Part shown: positions 53,108 to 61,080 of the stretch, one piece after another
Position numbering within the stretch: the stretch's first letter is position 1
How the letters are laid out: each line of letters opens with the position of its first letter
NCBI RefSeq assembly: GCF_900115705.1
Contig: NZ_FOXL01000002.1
Coordinates: forward strand, 744,001-808,000
Length of the DNA stretch: 64,000 nucleotides
Direction: 5' to 3'
Origin: Frateuria terrea
GTDB taxonomy: Bacteria; Pseudomonadota; Gammaproteobacteria; Xanthomonadales; Rhodanobacteraceae
Translations under genes and position numbers: made by a program
Notes under the pieces: generated by a model
Databases searched by the model: none
What the model saw: the letters and a program-made list of their open reading frames with translations, nothing else
Told to the model about the DNA's origin: nothing

Positions 53108-54541
53108 ATGCGCATGAAGGCCGCCCCGCTGGTGCTCGCGCTCGTCCTGCTCGGTCGGCCCCTGGCCGTCCGAGCGGACGAGGGCGCCTACGTCCCGGAG
53201 ACCGATCCGCTGGTATTGAAGAAACTCGCCGCCTGGCAGGACTGGAAGTTCGGCTTCATGGCGCACTGGGGTCCATACAGCCAGTGGGGCGTGGTGGAGT
53301 CGTGGTCGATCTGCTCGGAGGACGTGCCCTGGTGCGCGCGCCCGCCGGGTATCAGCTACGTCGACTACAAGAAGAAGTACGAGCAACTGCCCCTTACCTT
53401 CAATCCGACGAAATTCGATCCGGATGCCTGGGCGCGCGCCGCCCGGGACGCGGGCATGCGCTACGTGGTGTTCACCACCAAGCACCACGACGGCTTCTCG
53501 ATGTTCGACACGCGGCAGACCGGCTACCGCATCACCGCGCCCGACGTGCCCTTCCACACCAACCCCCGCGCAAACATCACGAAGGAGGTGTTCGACGCCT
53601 TCCGCGCGCAGGGTTTCGGCATCGGCGCCTACTTCTCCAAGGCCGACTGGCACAACAGCGACTACTGGGCGCCCGAATGGGCCACGCCCACGCGCAACAA
53701 CAACTACGACACGCGCAAGTACCCCAAGCGCTGGCAGCGCTTCGTCGACTTCACCCACAGGCAGATCGGCGAACTGACCTCGCAGTACGGGCGCATCGAC
53801 ATCCTGTGGCTCGACGCCGGCTGGGTGAACCCGCACAGCCACCCGCACGCGCTCGCCTACAGCGACGAGGTGCCCTGGCCGCAGGACATCGACATGCCCG
53901 GCCTGGCCGCGCTCGCGCGCAGGAACCAGCCCGGCCTGATCGTCGTCGACCGCGCCGTCGGTGGAAAGTACGAGGACTACCGCACCCCCGAGCAGCAGGT
54001 CCCCGACCGCCCGCTGCCCTACCCGTGGGAAACCTGCATGACCATGGGCGACTCCTGGTCGTACAAGCCCAACGACCGCTACAAGTCCGCCCGCGAGCTG
54101 GTGCACATCCTGGTCGACGTGGTCGCCAAGGGCGGCAACTTCCTGCTCAACGTCGGCCCCGACGCCACCGGCCAGTTGCCCAAGCCGGCGCTCGAACGCA
54201 TGCGCGACATCGGCAAGTGGATGAAGGTCAACGGCGGTGCCATCCACGCCAGCCACCCGATTGCCCCTTACGCCGAAGGCAAGCTGCGCTTCACGCAGCT
54301 CAAGGACGGCAGCGTCAACGTGATCTATCTCGCTGACGAGGGTGAAGCGCTGCCGGCGACCATCACGCTGAAGGGGCTGCAAATGACGCCGGGATCTGCA
54401 GCCCGGCTACTGGGCTCCGACGCCCGGCTCACGACCACGCAGAAGGATGGAACAACCACCATCGCGATCCCACAACGTGCAACGCAGCCGCTCGCCGGCG
54501 CCTATGCCTGGACGATCCGCCTGACGTCGGTGCGACGCTGA
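53108..54541 (+). CDS. Secreted GH29 alpha-L-fucosidase
   Basis: A 477-aa retaining alpha-L-fucosidase. A signal peptide (KAAPLVLALVLLGRPLAVRADEG) is followed by the GH29 barrel: FGFMAHWGPYSQWG, MRYVVFTTKHHDGFSMFDT and YGRIDILWLDAGW with the nucleophile Asp236. GNFLLNVGPDATGQLP and a short C-terminal beta domain follow. ATG 53108 or 53114 are both possible; no strong Shine-Dalgarno is seen. It follows GH92 by 10 bases and is the last glycosidase gene. Core or antenna fucose of N-glycans would be its substrate in this context. Confidence 0.93.
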   Translation: MRMKAAPLVLALVLLGRPLAVRADEGAYVPETDPLVLKKLAAWQDWKFGFMAHWGPYSQWGVVESWSICSEDVPWCARPPGISYVDYKKKYEQLPLTFNPTKFDPDAWARAARDAGMRYVVFTTKHHDGFSMFDTRQTGYRITAPDVPFHTNPRANITKEVFDAFRAQGFGIGAYFSKADWHNSDYWAPEWATPTRNNNYDTRKYPKRWQRFVDFTHRQIGELTSQYGRIDILWLDAGWVNPHSHPHALAYSDEVPWPQDIDMPGLAALARRNQPGLIVVDRAVGGKYEDYRTPEQQVPDRPLPYPWETCMTMGDSWSYKPNDRYKSARELVHILVDVVAKGGNFLLNVGPDATGQLPKPALERMRDIGKWMKVNGGAIHASHPIAPYAEGKLRFTQLKDGSVNVIYLADEGEALPATITLKGLQMTPGSAARLLGSDARLTTTQKDGTTTIAIPQRATQPLAGAYAWTIRLTSVRR

Positions 54542-54757
54542 CCTTTCTTGCCCCGGGCCTATGGCCAACCTCACGCACGCTTCGCTTTCCCTGGGACCGA
54601 GGGCCTCGAGCCGTGCAATATGCACCGGGAGGCACGCAGTGGCCGTCGGCTGCCCCGGGTGTTGCACTTGGTTTGTTAAACTGCGGGGCCTGACCACTCT
54701 TCAATCGGACGCGTGTACCGCGCGCCATTTAGCCGTCCAGCCTCGAGGATAGCCACA

Positions 54758-54922
54758 GTGTCAGGTTCGCGGAATGCAAAACGCAGCGGCTATCTCTTCG
54801 TTGGGGCTGGTTGTATGTTTTTCGTCGCCGCCTGCTTTTCCAAGCAAGCCGCGTTTTGCGGTGTCGGCGCAGCCTTCATTGCGATGGGTGCTTGCTACGT
54901 GGCTTGGGCCAAGCGCGCTTAG
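54758..54922 (+). CDS. Small membrane protein of unknown function
   Basis: A 54-aa protein from a GTG at 54758 with GAGG about 9 bases upstream. It has a basic N-terminus (SGSRNAKRSG) and two hydrophobic segments (YLFVGAGCMFFVAACF and FCGVGAAFIAMGACYVAWA) ending in KRA. I do not recognise a function. It lies in the less GC-rich patch after the glycosidases, before the MazG-like gene. Confidence 0.5.
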   Translation: MSGSRNAKRSGYLFVGAGCMFFVAACFSKQAAFCGVGAAFIAMGACYVAWAKRA

Positions 54923-55015
54923 CGTCATCATGGGCCGTGCACCTCGGCACCGGGTAAGCCCCATGGAAGTGGGCGGCTTTTCGGCCGTCCAACTAGAGCG
55001 TCACGGATAACCAAC

Positions 55016-55351
55016 ATGGACTTTGCTGATCTCAGAAAATCGGCACTAAGGCTCAATGAGCTTTACGAGCAGCTTGAAACAAAAATGTATGGCCGTGTCT
55101 GGACCACGGAAGAGCTGGCGCTCGGCTTCGTGGGCGACGTTGGCGATCTGGCAAAGCTGATTCAGGCGAATGCCGGTGTCCGTAACATAGATGACTGCAA
55201 AGCGAAGCTTGGGCATGAGCTGTCGGATTGCCTGTGGTCGATCCTGGTGCTCGCGGACAAGTGCGGCATTGATCTGGAAGCAGAGTACGCCAGGAACACC
55301 GGAGAATTGATCGAGTACGTATCCGGCGAGCTCCGCAAGGCAGAAATTTGA
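55016..55351 (+). CDS. MazG-like nucleotide pyrophosphohydrolase domain protein
   Basis: A 111-aa all-alpha protein resembling the MazG/NTP-PPase superfamily: LALGFVGDVGDLAKLIQA, then KLGHELSDCLWSILVLADKCGIDLEAEY. The acidic residues of the ELxDxLW helix (GHELSDCLW) fit the magnesium site. Relatives hydrolyse non-canonical (d)NTPs or related nucleotides. In many single-domain relatives the first helix carries an ExxE pattern; here it is GDVGD, so activity is uncertain. Codon use is visibly less GC-rich than that of its neighbours, suggesting recent acquisition. Confidence 0.78.
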   Translation: MDFADLRKSALRLNELYEQLETKMYGRVWTTEELALGFVGDVGDLAKLIQANAGVRNIDDCKAKLGHELSDCLWSILVLADKCGIDLEAEYARNTGELIEYVSGELRKAEI

Positions 55352-55585
55352 TATGACGCGGTAAGGTGTAACCCACAAGCCGAAGGGAAGGCCCGCTGGG
55401 CTTCCGGGTTTTCCAGTCGCTCGTGCATCTGGTTTCGGTCTCCCCGACTGCGGTCAGCATCCGCTTCACTGCCTTTGCCGTGCAGCTGGCGATCGGCCTG
55501 TACTGGGGCGTCAGGCTGCTGGCACTGGCATGAGGCTCCGGGGAGGGCCTCCCTGGCTACCCGATCCTGGCCGCGGGCTCCCGAC

Positions 55586-56041
55586 ATGAACATCCAACCG
55601 CTCGCTGCGCCGGCACCGGCTTTCCTGGCCCCGCTCGTGGTCGCGAGCGAGGCCGAGGGATTTCGCTTCCTGCGCCGGCTCGTTCGGGAATGGGAGATCG
55701 GTGCGGGGCGATTCGCAGGGCCGGGCGAAATCCTGCTGGGTGTTGTCGACGGGCCGGCATGGGTGGCCATCGGCGGTCTCACGGCCGATCCCTACAGCAC
55801 GGAGGATGGGCTCGGACGGCTCAGGCACGTCTACGTGCGGCCGGACGCGCGGCGATCCGGCGTGGGGCGCATGCTCGTGGAAGCGCTGGAGGCCCGGGCC
55901 CGTCCGCAATTTGCGACTCTGGCCTTGCGAACCGACTCGGAGCCGGCGGCACGCTTCTATGAGGCGCTGGGCTATCGACGGCTGCCGCCGGGCGGAACAG
56001 CCACCCACCGCCGCGACCTGTCATTCGGCGCGAATCGGTAG
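55586..56041 (+). CDS. GNAT-family N-acetyltransferase
   Basis: A 151-aa acetyl-CoA-dependent acyltransferase fold. The acetyl-CoA binding motif is VYVRPDARRSGVGRMLVEALEARA, followed by LALRTDSEPAARFYEALGYRRL, the usual C-terminal helix. The substrate cannot be predicted. ATG at 55586 begins the domain. It is convergent with the aldolase gene at 56155. The 234 bases before it contain an open frame with a hydrophobic tail (see rejected list). Confidence 0.87.
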   Translation: MNIQPLAAPAPAFLAPLVVASEAEGFRFLRRLVREWEIGAGRFAGPGEILLGVVDGPAWVAIGGLTADPYSTEDGLGRLRHVYVRPDARRSGVGRMLVEALEARARPQFATLALRTDSEPAARFYEALGYRRLPPGGTATHRRDLSFGANR

Positions 56042-56154
56042 TCACCGCGACACGGCAAGGGCATATGTCCATGCCTCGCCGGTCGCTCGTTCGCGAAAGA
56101 CGGGTCAAGCGCCGGTACTACACGGCGCTCATCCTGCAAACGGGCTCGGGAGCA

Positions 56155-57318
56155 TCAATAGCTCTTGCCACGGGCCGACACCGGCCAGACCACTTCGACC
56201 TTGCCGTTGCGCACGCCCACGTACCAGTCGTGGAGGTTGCAGGTCGGGTCGCAATGCCCCGGGACGAGCCTGAGCTTCTCGTTGATCCGCAGCACGCCAC
56301 GCTTGTCCTCGATCACGCCGTGTTCGTCCGAGGCGCTGACGTACGCCACGTCGTCGCGGGCATGGACATGGGGAAGGCCGCTGTCGAGCGAAAGCACCTT
56401 GAGCCCGGCGTCGCAGACCGCCTGTCCGGGTCTCGCGCGGCTCATCACCGAGGTGAGCACGAACAGCGCGTTCTCCCATTCGCCCTGGTCCAGCCGGCGG
56501 CCGTGACTGTCCTTGATACGGCCGTAGTCGGCGTCCATGAAGGCGTAGCTGCCGCACTGCAGCTCGTTGTAGACGCCCGAGCCGGATTCGAACGGGTACG
56601 AGCCCGTGCCGCCGCCGGAGACGATCCCCGGCGGCAGCCCGACCGCACGCAGGGCCGCGACCACGGCGTTCACCCGGACGATGGCATCGTCGAGCCTGGC
56701 CTTGCGGTCCTGGTAGCTGTCCAGGTGTTGCATGGCGCCCTGGTAGGCCTGGATGCCGCTGAATGTCAGGGCGGGTGCCGCGGTGATGGCCTGGGCGATC
56801 GCGACCGCTTCGGCGGGCGTGGCGACACCGCAGCGGCCGGCGCCGCAGTCGATCTCGACCAGGCATGCCAGCGTGGTGCCGTTCTTTTGCGCGGCGGCCG
56901 AGAGTTCGGCGACGTTCGCCACGTCGTCGATGCAGACGGTGATTCGCGCGCCGTAGCCCGGCAGGCGGGCAAGCCGGTCGATCTTGAGCCGATCGCGTAC
57001 CTGGTTCGACACGAGGATGTCGCCGATGCCGCCACGGGCGAAGGCTTCGGCCTCGGATACTTTCTGGCAGCAGACCCCGACTGCGCCACCCAGGGCTTCC
57101 TGCAGCCTCTGCACGTCGATCGACTTGTGCATCTTGCCGTGGCTGCGATGGCGCATGCCGTGCGCCCTGGCGTACTGGCCCATCTTCCGGATGTTTCGCT
57201 CCAGCGCGTCGAGGTCGAGCACCAGGCAGGGTGTCTGGATGTCCGCCTCGTCCATGCCGGGCCGGGCCGGGACGTCGTAACCGACCTCGCGGTCGGCCGA
57301 ATCGGTGGGTGTATTCAA
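56155..57318 (-). CDS. 3-hydroxy-D-aspartate aldolase-like PLP enzyme (BhcC/DHAA type)
   Basis: A 387-aa fold-type III PLP enzyme (alanine racemase-like N-terminal barrel, D-threonine aldolase-like C-terminus). The PLP lysine is in RSHGKMHKS (Lys62). QAYQGAMQH, VSGGGTGSYPFESGSGVYNELQCGSYAFMD and the metal-binding C-terminal PGHCDPTCNLHDWYVGV are hallmarks of D-3-hydroxyaspartate aldolase of Paracoccus, which splits or forms 3-hydroxyaspartate from glycine and glyoxylate (BhcC of the beta-hydroxyaspartate cycle). The start is a TTG at 57318 with GGAG 8 bases upstream. It gives the family N-terminus (EVGYDVPARPGMDEADIQTP). The LysR gene lies 50 bases upstream on the same strand. No bhcA, bhcB or bhcD gene is nearby. 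Confidence 0.85.
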   Translation of the reverse strand: MNTPTDSADREVGYDVPARPGMDEADIQTPCLVLDLDALERNIRKMGQYARAHGMRHRSHGKMHKSIDVQRLQEALGGAVGVCCQKVSEAEAFARGGIGDILVSNQVRDRLKIDRLARLPGYGARITVCIDDVANVAELSAAAQKNGTTLACLVEIDCGAGRCGVATPAEAVAIAQAITAAPALTFSGIQAYQGAMQHLDSYQDRKARLDDAIVRVNAVVAALRAVGLPPGIVSGGGTGSYPFESGSGVYNELQCGSYAFMDADYGRIKDSHGRRLDQGEWENALFVLTSVMSRARPGQAVCDAGLKVLSLDSGLPHVHARDDVAYVSASDEHGVIEDKRGVLRINEKLRLVPGHCDPTCNLHDWYVGVRNGKVEVVWPVSARGKSY

Positions 57319-57368
57319 GGGAACAGCTCCGGATGGGAGGGCGCGGGCCGAGGCTACAAGGGCGGCGC

Positions 57369-58268
57369 TCAGGGAGCGGAGAGTATCTCCTGCGCCAGCT
57401 CGCGCACGTGGTCGAGGAAGCGCATCTGCACGCAGTTCAGCGGGCTGTCCGGCCGGTAGACGGCGTAGAGCACCACGTCCAGCTGCAACTTCAGCGAGCG
57501 CTTCTGCACCGGCTCCCGGCTGCATTGCGCCGTGAACGGATCGACCAGCGCCAGCCCGCCGCCGCGCGCGACCAGCGAGCACGCCAGCTGGTAGGTCTGC
57601 ACCCAGACGTTGGTCCGCGGTGCCGGCTCGACCTTGGACAGGTGGCTCTGCAGCATTGCGCCCAGCGCGTCCTGGACGGTGATGCCGATCATCGGCTGGC
57701 CGGCCAGCGCCTTGATCGGCAGTGGCCGTTCGAGGTCGCGTTCGGACCACCAGCCCGGCGGCGCTATCACCTTGATGTTGCCCCGGCACAGCGGCTCCTG
57801 CCACAGGCCGTGGTGGCTGATGTCCTGCAGGGTCAGGCCGATGTCGGCCTCGCGCAGCATCAGCGACTCGCACATCACCGCGGAGTGCTGAGTGAACAGC
57901 TCGACGGTGGCAGCGGGATACACCTTGCCCAGTTGGGCGATGGCATCGGGTACCAGCGTCTGCGCCAGGGCGGGCGTGCTGGTCACCCGCAGCGGATGGC
58001 TTTCCGGGCGGGTGATGTTAACGGCCAGGCGTCGCAGGTCGTACAGGTCGCGCATCAGCCGGTCGATCTGGTGGCGCATCAGCAGCGCCTGCTGGGTCGG
58101 CTGCAGCCGTCCCCGGACGCGGCTGAAAAGCGGGAAGCCCAGGTGGCTCTCGGCCTGCTGCAGCGCCTTGCTCGCCGCCGGCTGCGAGATGTTCAACAGG
58201 TTCGCCGCCCCGGTCAGGCTGCCCGTGCTCAGCACGGCGTGGAACAGCTCGATGTAACGCAGACGCAT
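57369..58268 (-). CDS. LysR-family transcriptional regulator
   Basis: A 299-aa LTTR. The winged HTH is at the N-terminus (MRLRYIELFHAVLSTGSLTGAANLLNISQPAASKALQQAE), followed by the effector-binding domain. Start ATG at 58268 has GGGGAA upstream. It is the first gene of a leftward pair with the aldolase and diverges from the DUF1611 gene. A LysR box is in the gap between them, and a second copy lies before the TonB receptor. The effector is probably an acidic amino acid or a breakdown product, inferred from the neighbours. Confidence 0.93.
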   Translation of the reverse strand: MRLRYIELFHAVLSTGSLTGAANLLNISQPAASKALQQAESHLGFPLFSRVRGRLQPTQQALLMRHQIDRLMRDLYDLRRLAVNITRPESHPLRVTSTPALAQTLVPDAIAQLGKVYPAATVELFTQHSAVMCESLMLREADIGLTLQDISHHGLWQEPLCRGNIKVIAPPGWWSERDLERPLPIKALAGQPMIGITVQDALGAMLQSHLSKVEPAPRTNVWVQTYQLACSLVARGGGLALVDPFTAQCSREPVQKRSLKLQLDVVLYAVYRPDSPLNCVQMRFLDHVRELAQEILSAP

Positions 58269-58386
58269 ATGCCGTTTCCCCAACCGGTCCGGCGCGGCGA
58301 TGGCGCACATCGAGTGCAGCACAGATCGTTTTCGCAGACAAACCTGCCAGAGGCCATGGATGGCTGGACGCGCGCACGTGAAAACC

Positions 58387-58401
58387 ACAACCGCCGGTTA
58401 T
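58387..58401 (+). promoter_or_regulatory. LysR box 1
   Basis: ACAACCGCCGGTTAT is an imperfect ATAAC-N5-GTTAT dyad. It is centred about 65 bases before the predicted transcription start of the DUF1611 gene, the normal recognition-site position for a LysR activator. It matches box 2 at 61015 with identical spacing to the promoter. Confidence 0.75.
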
Positions 58402-58421
58402 GCCTCGTGTCCATCTTTTCA

Positions 58422-58452
58422 TTGGCGAGGCGCGCAGGCGGATGACTATGCT
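58422..58452 (+). promoter_or_regulatory. Predicted LysR-dependent promoter of the DUF1611-gltS operon
   Basis: TTGGCG (58422-58427) and TATGCT (58447-58452) are 19 bp apart. The stretch TTTTCATTGGCG ending at 58427 is identical to that before the TonB receptor. The long 19-bp spacer fits a promoter that needs an activator. Confidence 0.65.
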
Positions 58453-58628
58453 CGTCTCCGCGCGAGTGCCTCATCCAGGCGTATCTGGCCGCTCAGGCAA
58501 GCTGCAGGCTCGAGGCCGGGCTCCGCTTCCGCGGCTGGCCGGCACGGGCTGCTTCGCACCGAGTGAGAGCTGCATGGAACGGACGCCCGCGACGCACCCG
58601 GCGGGCTGCACACAGGGAGAAACGGCCG

Positions 58629-59669
58629 ATGTCCGATCGAGGCGAAACCGCGCACGTGCCGTGGGGGCCGCCGTATCTGCTGTACCTGGGCAGCGCGACT
58701 GACGAACTGTCGATCAAGACGGCCCGGGGGTTGGCCTACTGGCGGCCGCAGTGGTGCCTCGGCCAGCATCGCCGACGTGATTGCACGGTCACGCTGGGAT
58801 TGCCCGACCTGGCGTTGGACCAGGCAAAAGCCCGGGGCGCGAACACCATGGTCATCGGCGCCGCCAACGCAGGCGGGGTCATGGGCGAGGAGATCGTCGC
58901 CGATGCGATTGCCGCGCTGGACGCCGGGCTGCACGTGGCGTCCGGCCTGCATCACAAGCTGCGCGATCATCCGGCCATCGTGGCGGCCGCACAACGCAAC
59001 CAGAGGGCGCTGTTCGATGCGCGCGCTGCCGGGCCGGGCATTCCGGTCGGCAACGGCAGGCCCCGCTCGGGGCGGCGGCTGCTGACGGTGGGCACGGACT
59101 GTTCGGTGGGCAAGATGTACACCGCACTGGCACTGGAGCGGTCATTGCGCCGACGCGGCCATCCGGCGGATTTCCGCGCGACGGGTCAGACCGGCATCCT
59201 GATCGCCGGCGCCGGCATTCCGGTGGACGCGGTGGTGGCGGACTTCGTCTCTGGCGCCGCCGAGTCGATTTCCCCGGCGCGCCCCGACGGCGGATGGGAC
59301 CTGATCGAGGGCCAGGGCTCGCTGTTCCACCCATCCTACGCCGGCGTGTCGCTGGGCCTGCTGCACGGTTCCCAGCCCGATGCGCTGGTGCTGTGCCACG
59401 AACCGACCCGCCGCCACATGCGCGGGCTGCCGGAGTACCCGGTCCCGGACCTGCGTGCGTGCATGGAGGCCAATCTCGCTGCCGCACGCCTGACCAATCC
59501 CGCAGTCAGGCCGATCGGGATCGCACTCAACACGTCCGGGCTGCCAGCCCATGAGGCCGCGGACATCTGCCAGCGGATCGGTGCGCTGTTCGGGCTGCCC
59601 TGCGAGGATCCTGTCACCATGGGCGTGGAATCGCTCGTGGACCACCTGATCGCCAGCTTCCCGAACTGA
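58629..59669 (+). CDS. DUF1611 family protein (DgcN-like, P-loop)
   Basis: A 346-aa protein of the DUF1611 family. The C-terminal P-loop domain has the Walker A motif GTDCSVGK (155-162), then FRATGQTGILIAGAG and DLIEGQGSLFHPSYAGVSLGLLHG. The N-terminal part is Rossmann-like (ANTMVIGAANAGG). DUF1611 members described as DgcN acetylate D-glutamate in a D-glutamate breakdown route with the partner DgcA. No dgcA is seen here, so the exact substrate is open. Start at 58629 has GGGAGA upstream. gltS follows after 31 bases. Cytoplasmic. Confidence 0.82.
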   Translation: MSDRGETAHVPWGPPYLLYLGSATDELSIKTARGLAYWRPQWCLGQHRRRDCTVTLGLPDLALDQAKARGANTMVIGAANAGGVMGEEIVADAIAALDAGLHVASGLHHKLRDHPAIVAAAQRNQRALFDARAAGPGIPVGNGRPRSGRRLLTVGTDCSVGKMYTALALERSLRRRGHPADFRATGQTGILIAGAGIPVDAVVADFVSGAAESISPARPDGGWDLIEGQGSLFHPSYAGVSLGLLHGSQPDALVLCHEPTRRHMRGLPEYPVPDLRACMEANLAAARLTNPAVRPIGIALNTSGLPAHEAADICQRIGALFGLPCEDPVTMGVESLVDHLIASFPN

Positions 59670-59700
59670 CCACCAGGCGCAGCCGACCGGATACTTGCGC

Positions 59701-60906
59701 GTGCTGACACTCGACCCGATCCAGACCCTGGCCTGCGGCGGCCTGTTCCTGCTCGTCGGCTACGGCATTCGAAGCCGCGTGCCGCTGCTTGCGCGTTTCA
59801 GCATTCCCGCGCCGGTCATCGGCGGCCTGCTGGTCGCGCTCTTCATGCTCGCCTGCCGGCAGTGGGCGGTCATCCCGCTACGTTTTGACGTCGCCTTCGA
59901 GCAGCCGCTGATGATCGCGTTCTTCACCGGCATCGGGTTCAACGCCAGCACCGCGCTGCTGCGGGTAGGCGGGCGGCAGATCCTGCTGTTCCTCGGGCTG
60001 GCCAGCGTGCTGGCGATCACGCAGAACCTGCTGGGCATCGGCATGGCCGAGGCCTTCGGGCTGCCGCCGCTGTTCGGCGTGGTCACCGGATCGGCGACCC
60101 TGGCCGGCGGCCCGGCCACCGGGCTGGCGTTCGCGCCGCTGTTCGCCGGTGCCGGCGTGCCGGGCGCGCGCAGCGTGGCGCTGGCCAACGCCATGGCGGG
60201 GATCGTGTGCGGTTCCGTCCTCGGCTCGCCATTGGCGGCGCTGCTCATCGAGCGCCTGGGGCTCAAGCCTGCAGCCTCCATCCAATCCGAAGAGGACGAG
60301 CAGGCGCCCGCGATGCCAGAGGCGACCGCACACCGCTTCGCCGATCCGGCCTGCGCGGGGCTCAAGAGCCTGGTGTTCATGCTGCTGGCGATGGGTATCG
60401 GCGCGTGGATCAGCGAAGGACTTGGCCTGCTCGGGCTGACCTTGCCCGGCTACATCGGCGCGATGCTGGTCGGCGCGCTGATCCGCAACATCGACGACCA
60501 GCTGGGCTGGTTCGGACTGTCGGTGCGCAGCATGGAGCTGATCGGCAACACCAGCCTTTCGCTGTTCCTGGTGGTGGCGCTGATGGACCTGCACCTGTGG
60601 GACCTGGCCGGGCTGGCGATGCCGCTGCTCGCCAACCTGCTGCTGCAGTCCGTGCTGGTGGTGGCGTTCTGCTGCTGGCCGCTGCTGCAGCTGATGGGGC
60701 GTGACTACGACGCCGCGGTGATGGCCAGCGGCTTTACCGGCTTCATGCTCGGGACGACCGCCAACGCCATGGCCTGCATGAGTTCGTTGACCGAGCGCTA
60801 CGGGCCTGCGCCACGGGCGTTCCTGGTGGCTCCCGTGGTTGGCGCGTTCCTCATCGACTTCACCAATGCCATCGTCATTACGGTGTTCGTGAATGCGTGG
60901 AAGTAG
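59701..60906 (+). CDS. gltS: Sodium/glutamate symporter GltS
   Basis: A 401-aa inner-membrane ESS-family transporter that takes up L- and D-glutamate with sodium in E. coli. Two inverted repeats are visible. The first carries IPAPVIGGLLVALFMLA, MIAFFTGIGFNAS and SATLAGGPATGLA, and the second has GYIGAMLVGALIRN, NTSLSLFLVVALMDLHLWDLAGLA, GRDYDAAVMASGFTGFMLGTTANAMACM and LVAPVVGAFLIDFTNAIVI. The length equals E. coli GltS. GTG at 59701 gives the standard N-terminus; a TTG at 59695 is possible. Co-transcribed with the DUF1611 gene, which supports acidic amino acid uptake as the role of this operon. Confidence 0.93.
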   Translation: MLTLDPIQTLACGGLFLLVGYGIRSRVPLLARFSIPAPVIGGLLVALFMLACRQWAVIPLRFDVAFEQPLMIAFFTGIGFNASTALLRVGGRQILLFLGLASVLAITQNLLGIGMAEAFGLPPLFGVVTGSATLAGGPATGLAFAPLFAGAGVPGARSVALANAMAGIVCGSVLGSPLAALLIERLGLKPAASIQSEEDEQAPAMPEATAHRFADPACAGLKSLVFMLLAMGIGAWISEGLGLLGLTLPGYIGAMLVGALIRNIDDQLGWFGLSVRSMELIGNTSLSLFLVVALMDLHLWDLAGLAMPLLANLLLQSVLVVAFCCWPLLQLMGRDYDAAVMASGFTGFMLGTTANAMACMSSLTERYGPAPRAFLVAPVVGAFLIDFTNAIVITVFVNAWK

Positions 60907-61014
60907 GTTTGCCACGCCTCCGTTGAGCGGCGTTGTCGGAATGGTCACCGCTTGACGCTTTTCCCGGAAGGGAGATCGAGCGCATTTCGCGAGTGCCATT
61001 GGATATAGACGCCC

Positions 61015-61029
61015 ATAACCCGCAGTTAT
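61015..61029 (+). promoter_or_regulatory. LysR box 2
   Basis: ATAACCCGCAGTTAT is a perfect ATAAC-N5-GTTAT dyad of the T-N11-A type. It lies the same distance from the -35/-10 pair as box 1, so it is centred near -65. Confidence 0.8.
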
Positions 61030-61049
61030 GGCGCGCCGATGTTTTTTCA

Positions 61050-61080
61050 TTGGCGGCGTTCGCTGGTCGGGGAATACGCT
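61050..61080 (+). promoter_or_regulatory. Predicted LysR-dependent promoter of the TonB receptor gene
   Basis: TTGGCG (61050-61055) and TACGCT (61075-61080) have the same 19-bp spacer as the promoter at 58422. The preceding TTTTCATTGGCG block is identical in both. Confidence 0.65.

Larger units (their letters stand above)
58269..58628. other. Divergent lysR / DUF1611 control region
   Basis: No gene is visible in 360 bases. It contains the LysR box and promoter described separately. A leader of about 170 bases lies between the predicted transcription start and the DUF1611 start codon. Confidence 0.6.

Noticed and set aside
54671-54995. Integron attC-like heptamers (GTTAAAC near 54674, GTCCAAC near 54987)
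   Set aside because: Single heptamers are expected by chance. I did not find a paired core site with an imperfect inverted repeat, and no integrase is in the window.
55372-55533. Short open frame with a hydrophobic C-terminus (AVQLAIGLYWGVRLLALA) between the MazG-like and GNAT genes
   Set aside because: It has no convincing start codon or ribosome site and no recognisable family. It could be a fragment of a membrane protein, but it cannot be supported.
57319-57368. A separate LysR-box promoter for the aldolase gene
   Set aside because: The 50-base gap between lysR and the aldolase contains no ATAAC/GTTAT dyad, so the aldolase is more likely read from the lysR promoter.
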